Position numbers and translations under genes: made by a program. A stretch of DNA of 64,000 nt from Trichosporon coremiiforme (taxonomy: Eukaryota; Basidiomycota; Tremellomycetes; Trichosporonales; Trichosporonaceae). Below the pieces are notes generated by a model. That model ran no database searches. It was given only the letters and a program-made list of their open reading frames with translations, and was not told where the DNA came from. Location of the stretch: positions 1,881,092 through 1,945,091 of the forward strand of contig BCJJ01000003.1 in the NCBI GenBank assembly GCA_039545355.1, given 5' to 3'. Each line of letters opens with the position of its first letter. Within the stretch, counting starts at the first letter, position 1. Shown here in pieces: positions 19,711 through 31,300 of this stretch.

Positions 19711-22700
19711 ATGTCCGACCAGCCAGCCGACGACGACAATAGCCGTCGAAACTCGACCGCTGCGTCTTCCTCCGAAGCAACTGTCGTCCCCTGGAAGCCA
19801 TGGTCGCTTGGCCAGGAGCATGACGAGGACGTGCAAGACCAAGATCCAGCGCTGTTAACGACGAATCGCCTCGTTTCGGTCCGACTCTCCGATGGCTCAT
19901 CGTTAGGACCACCACATGTGGAGGAAGAGCGAACACGAACGATCTCGGGCAAGAGCATGGCTACCACTGCAACCTCTCGGACAAGCTGGCAGACGCAGGG
20001 CTCCAACTGGCAGCCGGAAGAGCGGACACAACTTGATGACGTGCTTCACTTCGCCCCGGTCGAGTTTGACACCCACTTAAAGATCCCGTCCAGCTTCAAC
20101 TACAAGAGAGGGAGCCGAGCTAGCAAGGCCAGTCGAACGAGCAAGATCAGCAAGGCTAGCAAGATTAGCAAGCTTAGCGGGGTCAGTGGATCGACCCACA
20201 ACTCTCGGTCGGCTTCCCCCGCGTACCTGACGGCTGAGGATTTCGGGAACGACTCAAGCATCAATGACCGCCACCTGTCCCGCAGTTCGTTCTACACATC
20301 TGATGCGGCTACCTCGACGAACACGCACGACTTCACCGACGCGCGGCCACATAGTCCAGACTCATCGTACCAGGACGACCTCGAGTCGTATCAGACGGAG
20401 TCGGAATCAGAATCAGAAACAACACACGAGCGCGGGCCGCCAGAGCCAAAGGAAGACAGTGTTACCGGGGAGGCCGTTCCTAGCCCCGGCGGTCCAGTCG
20501 TTCCGGATAGTGGGGACGAGGTGCCTAGCCCACCTCCACCACCGGATGAGCCGCTACCACCAGCCGACGAGAAGGAGGCGGAGAAGCAGGACGAGAAGGA
20601 GAAGGGGGTAACGCTGCGGAGAGAGTCGACGACACGGAGCTTGCTCGAGCGCATAGCACTGCAGCATGTCATGAACAACAAGGCTCTGCCGCCGCGGCCG
20701 ACGAGCATGCCTGGTCGACCGCGGAGTACACAGCCGCGACCAAAGTCCATGGCGCTCTCGCGGCCGTCGACCAAGTCGATGAAATCGGAGAAGTCGCTGC
20801 GCTCGAATGCATACACCCAGCCGAGCATTGCGTCAGTGACCCAGACGTATAGCAGGTACCGGAGACAGTCTGGACATCGGGTCGACGACTCGTTCATCTG
20901 GGTCGCCAGTGAGGTCGAACCGGATTATTCCAACATGACGCCTGTCCGCTTCTGGATCGTCTTCATCGCCATGAAGTAGGTCGCTGAATGACTCAGATCT
21001 GACCTTCCAGCCTCAACGTCGCCATGTTCACCCTCGACCAGTTCCTGGTCACTATCGCGGCACCGCGAATAGCGGCGTACTTCAATGCCCTCGATAGAAG
21101 TAAGTCATGGGCTTCGAAAATGAGACTCGCAGTAGCTAACAGACAGTTGCTTGGTAAGTCCAACAGTATTGGAATCCCCGCAGTGCTAACCGTCGCCTCA
21201 CAGGCTGAACATCGCGTACGTATCTGTTGAGAATGACGAGCAAGCTGACCTCAGATTCTTCATTCCCTGTGCTGCAGCGTTGCTGCTTTACACCCAGATC
21301 ATGAGCATCTTCCCGCCACGCTACGTATACCTCGCGGCTCTGATTGTCTTCATGATAGGCAACGCCGTTTCAGGATCGGCTACCTCCATGACTGCCCTCC
21401 TCGTTGGCCGATCAGTCTCTGCTCTTGGCGGAGCGGGCATGTGGAAGTAAGTTCTGTCCACTGACTCCAAACTGATAACAGCACCACATTTTTGGTCGCA
21501 ACGGATATCATCCCGTCGGCGAGGCGGTCGCGTCTCTTTGATCTCTTCGGGCTAAGCTACATCCTGGCCTCCGTCTTCGGACCGTTAATCGGTGGTGGAC
21601 TCACGGACCTGGGCGCTTCTTGGGGCTGGCGGTGGTGCTTCTACATCTACCTGCCCATCTGCGGAGCCACGCTCCTCGCCCTGGCAATCTTCCTGCCCAG
21701 CACTCCGCTCGTCTCGCCGTTTGACGGACGCGAAGACACCCGACCGCGGTGGAAGCGTGCGCTGTCGATTGACTACCTGTCCTTTGCGCTTACCCTCTCC
21801 TTCTTGGTCTGCTTCTGCTTTGCTCTGCAGTGGGGAGGTGTCACACGGTCTTGGAACAACCCGAACGTTATCGTCGCGCTGGTTTTCTCCGGTGTGCTCT
21901 TCGCCGCCCTGATCGCCTGGAGCTACTTCCGAGGACCGAAGGCAATGATCCCGATGTCGCTGTTCCGCAGCGTGCACTTCAACGGTGCGATCTGGGTGGC
22001 GTTCTTCGGCTACTCACTGGTCGTCGTCATCCTCTTCTACCTCAGCATCTACTTCCAGAGCTCTCGGGGAACGTCGGCGACCAGGGCCGGAGTGCTGCTC
22101 CTCGGTATCCAGTGTGCTGTCAGCCCCGTCCTCATTCTGGCTGGCAAGTTCGGCGAGCGCACCGGATACGCCAAGGTGCCCATTGTGATCGGCTGCATCT
22201 TGGTTGCCATAGTGACGGGAGTCATGTCCACTTACAAGGCGACCACGACGATGGCCACGGTCGTCGGCCTCGAGATCCTCGCCGGTGTCGGTCTCGGCCT
22301 TATCCTCAACCTCATCGTCGTTCTGATGCAGGCGAAGTACTACAGCAACCCACATCTCACCCCGCACGCAACGAATGTCTTCAACGTGAGTATCTAACCA
22401 GGCCGCGGCAAACTAATATTAGTTCTGGGGCTTTGTTGGGAGGGTGATCGGACTCACCATCGCGACCACCATCTTCGAGAACAAGCTGCACAACACGGTC
22501 AACTACACAGCACTGCGACAAGAGACGAAGACCGCCGTACTGAGTTCTCCACTCGCCATGTGGGACAACAGCGGCCTCCTGAGCGAACGCAACCTCAGGT
22601 TCATGCAGGAGACGTACGCTGACGCGATCCATAACGTGTGGTGGCTCTGCTTGGCTATGGCGCTCTGCTGCGGCTATGCCGCCATGGCTATGCGCAACCT

Positions 22701-23901
22701 GAACTTGGACGACACCCAGGATGATGCGAGCACAGGAGTCTCAGCGTCTTGCGCAGCTTCCCTGTATACAGCGGAGACAAGGTCGCCCTTTGAGAAGGAG
22801 GACGCGCGCAGCTTGATTCGATACTCGGCTCCCCCTGGAAGCTTCAAGCCTGGCAAGCCAACATCTCAGCGGTCGTCTGTCCAGCGCTCCTCGGTCCAGC
22901 GTTCATCAATTCAGCCCTCGGTCCAACGCTCCTCGCTGCAGCCGTCCGTGGCACGCTCCTCTATGCAGCGCTCTTCTTTACGCTCAGGATCTCGTCGGGC
23001 CTCACCTCCTCCACCTGTCCCGCCTCTTCCAGACATGTCCAGCCTGTCGTCAGCGGCAGCAAAGACACCCAGCACCATCAACTCAGCACTACCATGGGGT
23101 CAGCAGGCATCAAACACCCCTCGGGCATCACCGGTGCCTCCATCTCCTGTTCCGCCGTCGCCCGCCCCGCCGTCTCGTGGAACCCGGTCGCCCGTTCCTC
23201 CCTCGCCTATCGCCCGTTCGCCCCTTCCGCTGTCGCCGTCGCCTAGCACGCCCAAGTCGCTCCCGCTCCCATTCCCCGACATGCCTGAGCCTGTTTACAT
23301 GACTCCCAAGACCATGTCATCGCAGGAGGCAGAGGAGCTGCCGTCTGCTGACGACTCTTCAATGGCTTTACCAGACGTGCGTAGCTTCACGCCCCTGGAC
23401 ACGAACAAAATCTTGTCTCTGCACGAGTCTCTTCATGGTGACTACTCTCCGAATGGCTCAACTGAGAGGCTGCGCATGTCCGACCGGTATCCGGACGTCA
23501 GCCCCAGGACAAGCTTCGAGAGGGCTAGTATTGAACGTTTCGAACGTCCAAGCCTGGAAACTCTGGAACGTCCCAGTCTGGAAGGCCGAGCGCTGCCAGT
23601 AGCTCCCTCGCCTTCCAGCTCTACAACCAGCCTGTCCTCTGCAAATGTAAAGGGACCGCGGCCACAGCCCACGACGTCCTCGGACAAGGCTTCCGGACCT
23701 GGGAGCTCTCCGACGAGCCTCGCTACCGCGACAGTCGGGGGTCCACGACCGTCACCCGCATCGAACCGCGGCGTCGGAGGCCCCCGGCCCCTTGGCGGAC
23801 CGCGGCCCCTGCCCAAGTCGCCTCTCCCCCCTGTGCCAACGCAGAGCCGGACGTCGATTGACCAGACCAAGGCCGAGTCGAGAGCAAGCAACATGGTTTG
23901 A
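19711..23901 (+). CDS. DHA2-like MFS transporter with long disordered tails
   Basis: Seven exons: 19711-20975, 21011-21099, 21147-21153, 21204-21215, 21255-21446, 21482-22385 and 22423-23901, giving 1315 residues. Residues 1 to ~410 are disordered and Ser/Pro/Glu rich; ~412-916 hold the membrane domain; the last ~400 residues are again Ser/Pro rich with Ser-Ser-Val-Gln-Arg and PPSP repeats. Membrane-domain landmarks include NVAMFTLDQFLVTIAAPRI, GRSVSALGGAGMW, then VFGPLIGGGLTD and WRWCFYIYLPICG, the pattern of the DHA2 (14-TM) drug:H+ antiporter group. Substrate unknown. Exons 3 and 4 are microexons of 7 and 12 nt, required to read IAWLNIAFF in frame. Such tails (about 800 residues in total) are not normal for the family and may be a phosphorylation platform. 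Confidence 0.85.
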
Positions 23902-24841
23902 GCGTTTCGTTTCGTGTACCTGCTCGAGGTGGCGAAGAGCCTGCTTGACAATCACGACGACGACAACAACAATAACAACAAGCAGACAGACCAGACAGGG
24001 GTTTAAGTTATGGCGAGAAGGGAGCGCCGGCAGCCTGGCAGCAGGGTCGGAGGTTTCACTCCCCCTTTGGGATCCTTGGGAGCCTGACGTCGGTTCCAAC
24101 ACCTCGCTCGACCCGATCACTTCCCTAGCACAATGACCGATCTCCATTCATCATCTCATCGTTCGGCTTGCCGCAGTTCATTGACATTTTGTACACTACA
24201 CAAGTTCACAACCGGGACGCACGGCTGTAGCCGGCAACTAGAAAGTGTTATGCAAGACATTGTAATACAGAGAACAGGCGTGCGGAGGGACGTTGACCGC
24301 ATGGATGAGTGTGCAAGTGTTTGGATGAAACGGCAGGGGCTGGCTGCGGTCTCGATCATGCAGGAGTGTGGAAGGGCGCCGAAGGAGAGCGACAGAAGGA
24401 GGGGAAGGAACGCAGGAACGAGCCCAACCGGACCCACTGAGTTGTCTCAGGCTCGACGAGGTGTTCCTGCGTGTTCCTGTGCAAACTATGGCGTTAGCCT
24501 GGGTCGTCTAGTAGACAGATGAGGAAAGGTGACTGTACCCTGTAGAGGGGGAGTCATGACCATATGGCGCCATGAGTGCAGGCAGCATGCCTGACGCCGC
24601 CGGACGCCTCACACACGCGCATCAGACGAGACAACAAGCGAGCCTTGAGCCTCGAGCCTCTGTGCGTCTCGTCTCCTCAACATACATTACCCATTCACTT
24701 TTGTCTTGCATCCTGTGCATATCCACCCTTGCATCTTTATATTACACACACACACACACACACACCGAACGCATATCCGCCCATCGTATACATTGCGGGG
24801 AACAGCAGCACAAACAAGCGCAAGCAAGGAGAGAAGCGACG
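23902..24841. other. Intergenic region with a CA repeat
   Basis: About 940 bp between two plus-strand genes. The proximal end has TTTATATTA followed by a CA dinucleotide tract about 80-100 bp before the next start codon, a plausible core promoter. No coding signal. Confidence 0.45.
24744..24765 (+). repeat. (AC)11 microsatellite
   Basis: Eleven AC units directly upstream of the DUF3224-like gene, just after TTTATATT. Confidence 0.9.
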
Positions 24842-25949
24842 ATGAGCGAGAAGGTCGACGAGCCGACGACTCCAAGCAAGCCGAGCGACATCGGGCTCGC
24901 GGACGAGCCGGAGCCGCCCATCCCTTCTACTACCTCTCCCACCACCTCTACCGCTCCCACTTCCTCCGCTCCCCTCGCTTCCACTTCCTCCACCGCTCCC
25001 GCCGCCGCCGGCGCCGAGCCCGAAGCCGAGGAGGAAACGACCCCGACGGCAACGAATCCGGCCCCACCTTCTGCCCCCTCCGCCCCCTCTGCGCCCTCGG
25101 TCGAGGTCTCGGAGGTAGACATCTCGGAGGATCCCGAGGACACCACCGCGGCCCAAGGCGTCAGGGCCAGCTTCAAGAGCGCGAGCTGGAAGAGCGTCGC
25201 GCCCGAGTTCACGGCGCCGCTGCCGTTCCAGAGCATGATCATCGTGGAGGAGTTTGATGTCGAGGGCGCGGCTTGGAGTGGCAAGGCTTGGCAGATGGTT
25301 ACTACGTGAGTTATTTCGGAGCTGGATTGTGATAGCGAGGCGTCGAGCAGAGATGGAAAGGAGGGGAGGGGATGAGGATATGCGGGAGAGAAAGGAGATG
25401 GAGAGACGTGTGGCGAGACGCGAGAAGCGCTCACGTCACCCCGCTCAAGCCCTCCGTCGTGGCTTGCCTCACCCTCTGTCCTCACCACTCGCCTATCAAC
25501 ACGACTTTGCTCACGCGCGCCCCGCTCTGCACTCGCTGACAGCAGAACGGCCACCGACCCCACATCGTGGTTCTACTCGGGCGAGCTCGTGTTCCAGGGC
25601 ACGATCCGGGGCCGCAAGGGCAAGTGCATTTTCCGCTCTACGGGCAGCGTGAGCACCGCCGAGGGCCTGAACGGCACGCTCGAGCTCATTCCCGAGACGG
25701 CTTCGTGAGTACTCCCCAAATTCCATTCTCTTCGCACCCGTCGTTCACCGCCCGGCCTTGAGAGCGTGGACCACGGCCTCGCACCGTTCACCGTGCAGGG
25801 GATGCAGAGGTGTGGAGACAGCAGCGTAAATGGCGGATCATGAGCTGACAGACAGTGACGAGCTCGCCGGCCTCAAGGCGACCGGCGTTTGCAAGGAGAA
25901 AGAGGTCGCGCCCCACCTCCCGATCCGATACACGCTGACTCTGTCCTAA
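24842..25949 (+). CDS. DUF3224-like beta-barrel protein with disordered N-terminus
   Basis: Three exons, 24842-25305, 25546-25704 and 25856-25949, encode 238 residues. Residues 1 to ~125 are low-complexity Thr/Pro/Ser/Glu. The C-terminal ~110 residues contain WSGKAWQMVTT, then TIRGRKGKCIFRSTGSVS, GTLELIPETASDELAGLKATG and a final YTLTLS. The G-R-x-G...G and DELAGLKATG pattern resembles DUF3224, a small mainly bacterial beta-barrel domain; this match is from memory of the family pattern. Introns are 240 and 151 bp. The stop is 98 bp from the convergent ECM15-like gene. Function unknown. Confidence 0.7.
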
Positions 25950-26046
25950 TCCCAACTCCTCTCCTCTACTTCTTTGCTCTTAAAGTTCCAATAATAATAC
26001 AGCGCCCGTTGTCCTTGTGTCTTAGTCTTAATGATGCCATTCAAAT

Positions 26047-26823
26047 CTACTGCTTGCCCTCGAGAATGTCCTCGACGCGCTTCTTCTTGTTCGCATTGCC
26101 GCCGCCCGTGATGGCGCGGTCGGTGCGCGTGCCGATGCGGATGTCCGTCTTGAGGTTAGCTCAGCCCCGGTATATGGACAGGTAAGGTGATCGACTGAAA
26201 TGGGAGGGGGAGGGAAGGCCAAGGGAAGGTGAAGTCCACTCACAGCAATACGCGGCGTGCCGAGCGCGTGCACGGCCTTGTGGCAGTCGCCGATCGCCTG
26301 ATGTCAGCTGTCAACCGCGCAGTGAGCTTACCTGCATGACCTTGTCCCACGGTCCCTCGAGGTTGGTGCCGTAGCCGCTGTCTGTCAGCTCAACGATTAC
26401 AAGCTGGACGGAGCTGCCGCTGCCGCTACGCCTAGTGACGCCAGTCGGAGATGATCGTTAAGGATATGGCAGACAATGCTCCGGAGAAAGTGGGAAAGAC
26501 ACGTACTGAAGCTGCACGTCAGTTTCGAGAGAAGAAGGGCCAACTTACGGTGTACTCGAGACCAGACTTCTCGAGCACGCGCTGGCACTCGGCGATCTGC
26601 GGGCCGACAGAGGGCGACTCGGTACCCATGGGGATCAGGCAGACTGGTTGTTAGCTTCTAGACCGCCGTACGAAGCTACATTTGCCTTGCCTGTTGCCAG
26701 ACAATATGGAGGGAAGGTGGTTGGCTCCTTAGAACGATCTTATGTCAAGACGCCAATCGGAGTGAAGATGACAGGGCAGGAGGAACACTCACAGTCAGCG
26801 ACGGCGTACAGTTCCTCGGACAT
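26047..26823 (-). CDS. ECM15: ECM15/UPF0045-type thiamine-binding protein
   Basis: Six exons, 26793-26823, 26549-26643, 26507-26511, 26332-26377, 26244-26297 and 26047-26148, give 110 residues, the usual size for this family. Conserved blocks are present: YAVADFCLIPMGTESPSVG, EYTLHGYGTNLEGPWDKVMQ, AIGDCHKAVHALG and TDIRIGTRTDR. The family (PF01910; yeast ECM15, bacterial MTH1187/YqgV type) forms ferredoxin-like oligomers, and some members bind thiamine. Exon 3 is only 5 nt (CTTCA); without it the conserved LH before GYGTNLEGPW is lost and the frame breaks. The last intron uses an AAG acceptor. Cytosolic. The C-terminus has a short Lys-rich extension. Confidence 0.85.
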
Positions 26824-27230
26824 GATGGATCTTTTGAAGCTTCGAAAGTGATAAAGAGAGTGGATGAAAGGAAGGAGGAAGGAACGAACGGAGGAAGGCC
26901 AGACACGACCGGAGGGTGCGGAATGGAATGTGAGCCGACGTCATGATCCGCTCACCCGAATCCGGTGAGTCGTCCGCACGCGCCGCACGCAGAATGCCGA
27001 CCCGATTAAAGCGGAGGACCGGGATCCGCCTCCACTTGCCTTCGCACTGCCTTCCTCCTCTCTTCCTCTCTCTCTCTCTCTCTCTCCAAACTTTGTTCTT
27101 CTTCTCTTGTTCACGCCTCGACCACGTAAAGAGTACATCGTACAGCGTAATACATGAGACACCAGGTGTACATTCTCCTTCACTGATACAACTCATTCCA
27201 CTTGCCGATAGGTGACGACAGACATCACGC
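26824..27230. other. Intergenic region with a CT repeat
   Basis: About 400 bp between two minus-strand genes. It holds the ECM15-like promoter; a pyrimidine tract (CT)n lies at 27066-27086, roughly 250 bp upstream of the start. Nothing else is visible. Confidence 0.5.
27066..27086 (+). repeat. (CT)n dinucleotide tract
   Basis: Uninterrupted CT alternation of 21 bases within a longer pyrimidine-rich stretch (purine-rich GA on the coding strand of the ECM15-like gene). Confidence 0.85.
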
Positions 27231-27669
27231 TCAGGAATGCTTTCCCTCATACCCGTCGTGGGTCCTGTAGGGCGAGTACAGGCGGCAGAACGCACACCTC
27301 CAGCGGCGCTTCGTCATGTAGAACTGGCACGGTTCTATCGTCAGCTAAACCAGAAGGCTGAGGCTTACGGTTTCTGTTCTCGCCGGTCGTGTCGTGCCCG
27401 TCGCAGATCAAGGTGGGCTTGGCCCGGGGCGTTGGTTGGGATGCCGAGACGGGCTGGGCGGGGCTCTTCATAGCCGGCGGCAGGTGGAGCACAGGGCGCG
27501 CGGGGCGGTGAGGTGCCCTAGGCGGGGGGATAGCGGCGATGGGGTGAGCGACAGGATGGGCGTGGTACGGAGGCGGCTCGGCGTACGGGGCAGGCGGGGC
27601 AGGGAGCAGTGGTACAGGCGGAGCCAGCACGGGCTGGCGGAGGATGAAGGCTGCAGTGGGAGGAGCCAT
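27231..27669 (-). CDS. Pro-rich protein with a C-terminal putative zinc knuckle, unknown function
   Basis: Two exons, 27369-27669 and 27231-27334, joined by a 34-bp intron ending GCTGACGATAG, encode 134 residues. Residues 1-85 are Pro/Ala rich with His. The C-terminal part has four Cys in the order C-X13-C-X10-C-X2-C, starting TLICDGHD and ending WRCAFCRLYSPYRTHDGYEG. The spacing and the nearby His residues suggest one metal site. I do not recognise the family. Both halves of the Cys pattern come together only after splicing, which supports the intron. Confidence 0.6.
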
Positions 27670-28316
27670 GTCGCAGGATGTGGATCAGTTCACGTTCGTC
27701 TGCTCGTCGGCGACCTGTATATGTCTGTGGGAGGTGTCTCATCTGCGACCCAAGCGGCGAGGTGCGACAGCGCGACAGGCTGCGAGACCAGGAAACAACG
27801 TGAGCCACCCCAGCTCGCATGCTCGCACTCTTTGCTTTCATCACTTGCGTGATGCACACGAGTGCACACGAGTGCACACGGTGCGCAAGTGTGCGTGCTG
27901 GTGACACAACGGACGCCCCGTGTTCAAGTTCCCACACCGAAGCCTTTCAGAATCGGCTTGCACGAGATTGACCTTGGGTTGCGTAGCTTGCTCGGCCTGC
28001 CTAGAAGACAACCGGCCGTAGTGTTGCGCAGGCAGGCGTCGTGCCACAGATGGCACAGATGCGATCACCTGCGACACTGGCGAGAGAGGACGCCGAGAGT
28101 GCGATCTGCCTTGCATTCCACACTGCACACGACTCAGATCTCACTACGCGTGCGTCGCTGTCCGCAAGCCATTCAACGCTGTCATAGGAGCCATGACCGG
28201 CGGCCGAAGCCACCGCACACGCACAGCAGCCATCCCCACGATAAAATGAACATTTACATTCTCACGACAGGCTTTGTAAGTTACGACAATTCTACAACAT
28301 CTCTCACTTGAGACTT
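27670..28316. other. Intergenic region with short tandem repeat
   Basis: About 650 bp between the Pro-rich gene start and the fasciclin gene stop. It contains almost three copies of a 10-bp unit (27853-27881) and no coding signal. Confidence 0.45.
27853..27881 (+). repeat. Tandem 10-bp repeat TGCACACGAG x2.9
   Basis: TGCACACGAG is repeated head to tail, last copy ending TGCACACGG, about 185 bp upstream of the Pro-rich protein start. May be a regulatory cluster or simple repeat. Confidence 0.7.
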
Positions 28317-31300
28317 CTATGTGCTCTCGCTCGGGTGGACGCCGTTTCCGTTTCCGTTTCCGTTTCCAGCCCCGTTCCCGTTGCTGTTGGCGTGGTGCAG
28401 GCCATCGCGCCAGGTGCGGTTGCGCTGCTCCTGCTCCTCCTCGTCTTCGTCCGTCATCGGGAGCGCGATCTTGCCGTTCTTGTTGCTCTTCCACCACCAG
28501 CCGGCGGCGCCGAGGAGGATAACGACGACTAATCCGATGCCAACCGTCAGCAGCAGGGGTTGGTACCGCACGAACCACGAAGGGTGGTACGGCTCCAGCA
28601 CGGCGTCGATCATGAGCACGCCGCCGCCGAGCGTCATGCCGTTGCGAAGCAGAGGCGTTTCGCTACTAGAGCTTTCGCGCCAGAGCCGCGATCGCACAGA
28701 ACGCTTGGAGCTGATCTTGGGATCCTCCGGATCCTCATCGTCATCGTCGTCCGAATTGCGGCGCCAGCGAACAGTCGCCCGTCCGACTGCGCCGATCTCG
28801 GCGCCCTTCGAGTTCACACCGCGCGCGTTGTGTACACCGACGAGGAAGCCGTCGGACGGCGGCTCATTGTCGTCGTCCTTGTTGCGACTCGTAATGCTGC
28901 GGAACGCGAGGCGGCCGTAGTCACCCTTGTTTAGCGTGGGGTACAGCATGTCGTCATTCAGGCTGAGCGGGCTTCCGGGCCGCGGCAAGGAGTGGCCAAG
29001 CTTGCTGGCGAAGTGAGAGTCGTACTCGGAGGACGACGAGGGGATGATGTGGAGTTTGACGAGGTCCGACAGAGCTTCCTTATCGCTCAGATAGTGTGTA
29101 AGGTTGATGCGTGCGAACGCCCGGTCCGTGGGAACGAGTACGGTGTAAGCTGGGAGTGCGAGGCTCTCCCAGTTATCCTTGTCGTCGTCACCTCCGTCAT
29201 CATCATCACCCTTTCCACCTTTGCCGCCCTTGCTGATAAGTCCGGCATGAATAGCCTCCTTCTTGGAAGGCTGACGACCCTCAAGAATCCAGCCGAATCC
29301 TGCCTTAATCAGAAGCTCTATCATGGTGCGCTGCTTCGAGCCACGGATCAGCTGTGCGATTGTGATGTTGAGGTCTGAAGGGATTACGATCCCGTCAATG
29401 ACGTGGATGACACCCGTCTCCGTCAGATGGTCGACATCGGTAAGATTGCTGGCAGCCAACTCGGCGTTACTCGGGAGCGATGTGCCGCTGTCATGCCCTG
29501 GCCACTTGGACGGAGAACGAACAGTGAGCTGAGTCTTACGCTTCGAGATGGTTTTGGTCTGGTTCTCGTCCTTCGTCAAGACGAAATCACCACCCTCCAT
29601 GGACTTGTAAAGGGTGTTGCCGATCTCGAGGTCTTGCGTATAGACGAGCTTCTCGACGGCGTGGTAATGGAGCACCTTCCTGATCTCGTCCCTCGCTTCG
29701 GGTAACAGAAGGTATTGCGTGACGAGACCGAGGTTTCTGAAGGCCTTGTTTGAAGGGATGAAGAAAGAGGTGGCGGGGTTCTTGTTGAAGGTATTTTCCA
29801 AACCAGCCGCGTACACAGCTGCGATGTAGGTCGAGAGCTGCAGATCACCGACAGCCGTCTGCAGCATGTCGAGGGGCGGGGTCAAGATAGCCGAGATAAA
29901 ATAGATGATGCTCTTCCCAGACTTCACGGGCGGACCGAGCGTCAAAGCTCCTCCAAATCGAAGCTCTTCGTCAGGATCATCCTTCGGCGAACGACGCTGG
30001 TCAGAGATGCCGACATGGAGCCGTTGAGCATCGCCCTTGAGCGCCTTCGTGTGAAGTTCTGTATCCAAGAGCATACCGTCCGAAAGTTCACTGCGCTTGA
30101 GGCGACCGGCGACGACGTGGTACTGCAATAAGGCCGCTAGAGGTGAGACGTCCGGCGGCAAGTCAGGCTTATCCTCGCCTTCGCCGCTTGGGATCGTCAC
30201 CAAACCAGGCTGCGCTTGCGTGAAGAGCGCCTCGGCGTCGGTCTGCATCGAGAAGTGGCTGGTGTACCATTGCAGGTAGTCGATTGCGTCGTCAGTGGGC
30301 GCAAGAACTGTGTACTCCTTGTCCTTGCCGACCCCCATGTACTTCTCGCTGAGGTTGGCAGACCTCATGAGGGATACGAAGCGTGTAGCGTTCCTCGATA
30401 GCAGTACCTTCTCGACACTATTCAAGAGCTCGAACCCTTCAGGAAGGATGAGCTTCGGCAGAATGTGGATGACGCCGTTTGCGGTGTAGATGTCGACGAC
30501 ATCGGCGGTAGTGCCGTTTACAATCAAGTGACCTTCCTTGCTGTCCTTGACAATCTCGAGAGAGTCAGTCACCGTCGTCACGTTCTTAGGCTTCGCCTTG
30601 AACATGGTGCTCCAGCCGATCTCCTTGGTCATCATGAGAGTCGGGCCAATGGCTCGGGTGACACCCTCGGCGCCGAATGGACCCTCGAGATACGTCCGCT
30701 CTTGCTCATCGAATGCGGCCTTGAACGCATCATCGCTAGCGGCGAACAGCGTCACGTGGGGCGCAGAGTTGAGGAATGGCGGGAACGGGTCCGGGAGAGC
30801 GTTTGCAAGGAGCCGAGCGAGGTACTGCAGCTTTGGGTGTGCCTTGATGGCGTCAGACATGCTGGGCGGGGGCGTCAGAACGCCGGTGATGCCGATGACG
30901 CCGCCGTTTCTGCCCCAGCGTCCACCGCTCTTGTACTTGTCTTTGCGCTTCTTGTCCTTGTCACCATCCTTGTCTTTATCGCCACCTTTGTCCTTGTCCT
31001 TGTCATCTCCGTCCTTCCCTCCATTGAGATGGTGGTCAGGAGGCTCAGTTGACCATCCGCTGCCATCCCAGACGCCCGTGCCCTCCTCGCCTCGCTCGTT
31101 CACGCCGATGAGACCGCGCTCCCCTCCAATCTGAGACCCAGGTCGAGCGACACGAAGCCGTTGCCCTTGGTGTCCCAACAAGCCATTGCCGTCGCCTGGA
31201 ACCCAAGGTCCTCCCGGAACAGGCGCCCTGGGTGCCTTCTCCTGAGGGAACAGAAGCGTCTCTTCGACGGTGATGTTCTGCGGAATGGGAACAGGTGTGT

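Noticed and set aside
22444..23901. Separate Pro-rich gene downstream of the MFS core
   Set aside because: It joins the MFS frame through a clean 37-bp intron, and its first residues complete the last transmembrane helices.
24133..24522. 129-codon plus-strand frame upstream of the DUF3224-like gene
   Set aside because: No domain, signal peptide or splice continuity; lies in a promoter region.
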